Below the pieces are notes generated by a model. It was not told the origin of the DNA. It saw only the letters and a list, made by a program, of their open reading frames with translations, and made no database searches. The position numbers and the translations under genes are program-made. A DNA stretch of 13,690 nt, taken from contig JAEXGM010000081.1 in the NCBI GenBank assembly GCA_023450835.1, positions 1 through 13,690 of the forward strand, in the 5' to 3' direction. Shown here piece after piece: positions 13,476 to 13,690 of the stretch. Within the stretch, counting starts at the first letter, position 1. Every line of letters starts with the position of its first letter. Origin of the DNA: Bacillota bacterium (lineage in GTDB: Bacteria; Bacillota; Clostridia; Lachnospirales; Lachnospiraceae).

Positions 13476-13690
13476 ATTTGTCTCCCATCTGCGTGCTCAT
13501 TATTCCTCTTCCGGTGTGCTAATGCACGCGTACAAATCCCATTACCAGCGGCTAATTCCACTACATCTGTAAATGCAAATGAACTCTTCTGAAAGGCACT
13601 GCAATAGACCTTTTCAGTATCTGCAACCATATTTGAAAATCTGGCCATATATAATGGATATGTTATCATAATTTTAGCCTCTTCTACAGA
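13472..13690 (-). pseudogene. truncated methyltransferase-like ORF, open at the window edge
   Basis: The reading frame is open from the right window edge and ends at 13472. An ATG occurs at 13669, but the frame continues upstream (SVEEAKI before it), so the true start may lie outside. The sequence DVVELAAGNGICTRALA looks like the SAM-binding motif I of a class I methyltransferase. It ends about 14 residues later in HRKRNNEHADGRQI, without the rest of the fold. The last codons simply cover the ribosome site of the next gene, and its TGA overlaps the next ATG (ATGA). This suggests a methyltransferase cut short by a deletion or frameshift just ahead of the next gene. A genuine short protein cannot be excluded. 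Confidence 0.5.

Overview
The window reads as low-GC Firmicutes DNA, most likely a Lachnospiraceae/Clostridia-type anaerobe. The reasons are AT-rich intergenic DNA, strong GGAGG ribosome sites with some TTG starts, and a YesM/YesN-type two-component pair next to a CUT1 sugar ABC transporter without its own ATPase. The genus is inferred from gene style, not from a database match.

Left part (1-9650), all on the minus strand, in transcription order: sensor histidine kinase (7587-9377), AraC-type response regulator (6515-7615, overlapping the kinase), sugar-binding lipoprotein (5016-6335), two membrane permeases (4079-4957 and 3250-4077), an MBOAT O-acyltransferase (1529-2929) and an SGNH-hydrolase-like membrane-anchored protein with a long Asn/Gly/Ser/Asp-rich linker (101-1414). 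The first five form a sensing and uptake unit: the kinase senses an extracellular signal, the regulator probably activates the lipoprotein promoter near 6467, and the transporter imports an oligosaccharide using an ATPase encoded elsewhere. A hairpin between lipoprotein and permease genes (4983-5008) probably sets their expression ratio. The MBOAT/SGNH pair looks like a surface-polymer O-acetylation module (AlgI/PatA-PatB logic). It has its own promoter region and a structured leader ahead of a TTG start.

Middle (9378-9891): a 514-base non-coding region between divergent genes. It holds two 85-base direct repeats (77 of 85 positions identical), each made of two hairpins, in the kinase leader. 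It also holds a perfect 9-bp inverted repeat that overlaps an extended -10 promoter, then a pyrimidine-rich tract before the plus-strand gene.

Right part: a plus-strand berberine-bridge-enzyme-type flavoprotein (9892-11358) with both residues expected for bicovalent FAD. A hairpin shared with the convergent gene follows. Then comes a minus-strand cluster read from the right edge: a cut-off or truncated methyltransferase-like ORF (13472-13690), a class I methyltransferase (12726-13475), a 2H phosphoesterase (12140-12658) and a CmoM/SmtA-like methyltransferase (11435-12124).

The least explained parts are the duplicated double-hairpin leader with tiny ORFs before the kinase, and the MBOAT leader whose hairpin loop can pair with its own Shine-Dalgarno sequence. 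I saw no rRNA, tRNA, CRISPR array, transposase or integrase.
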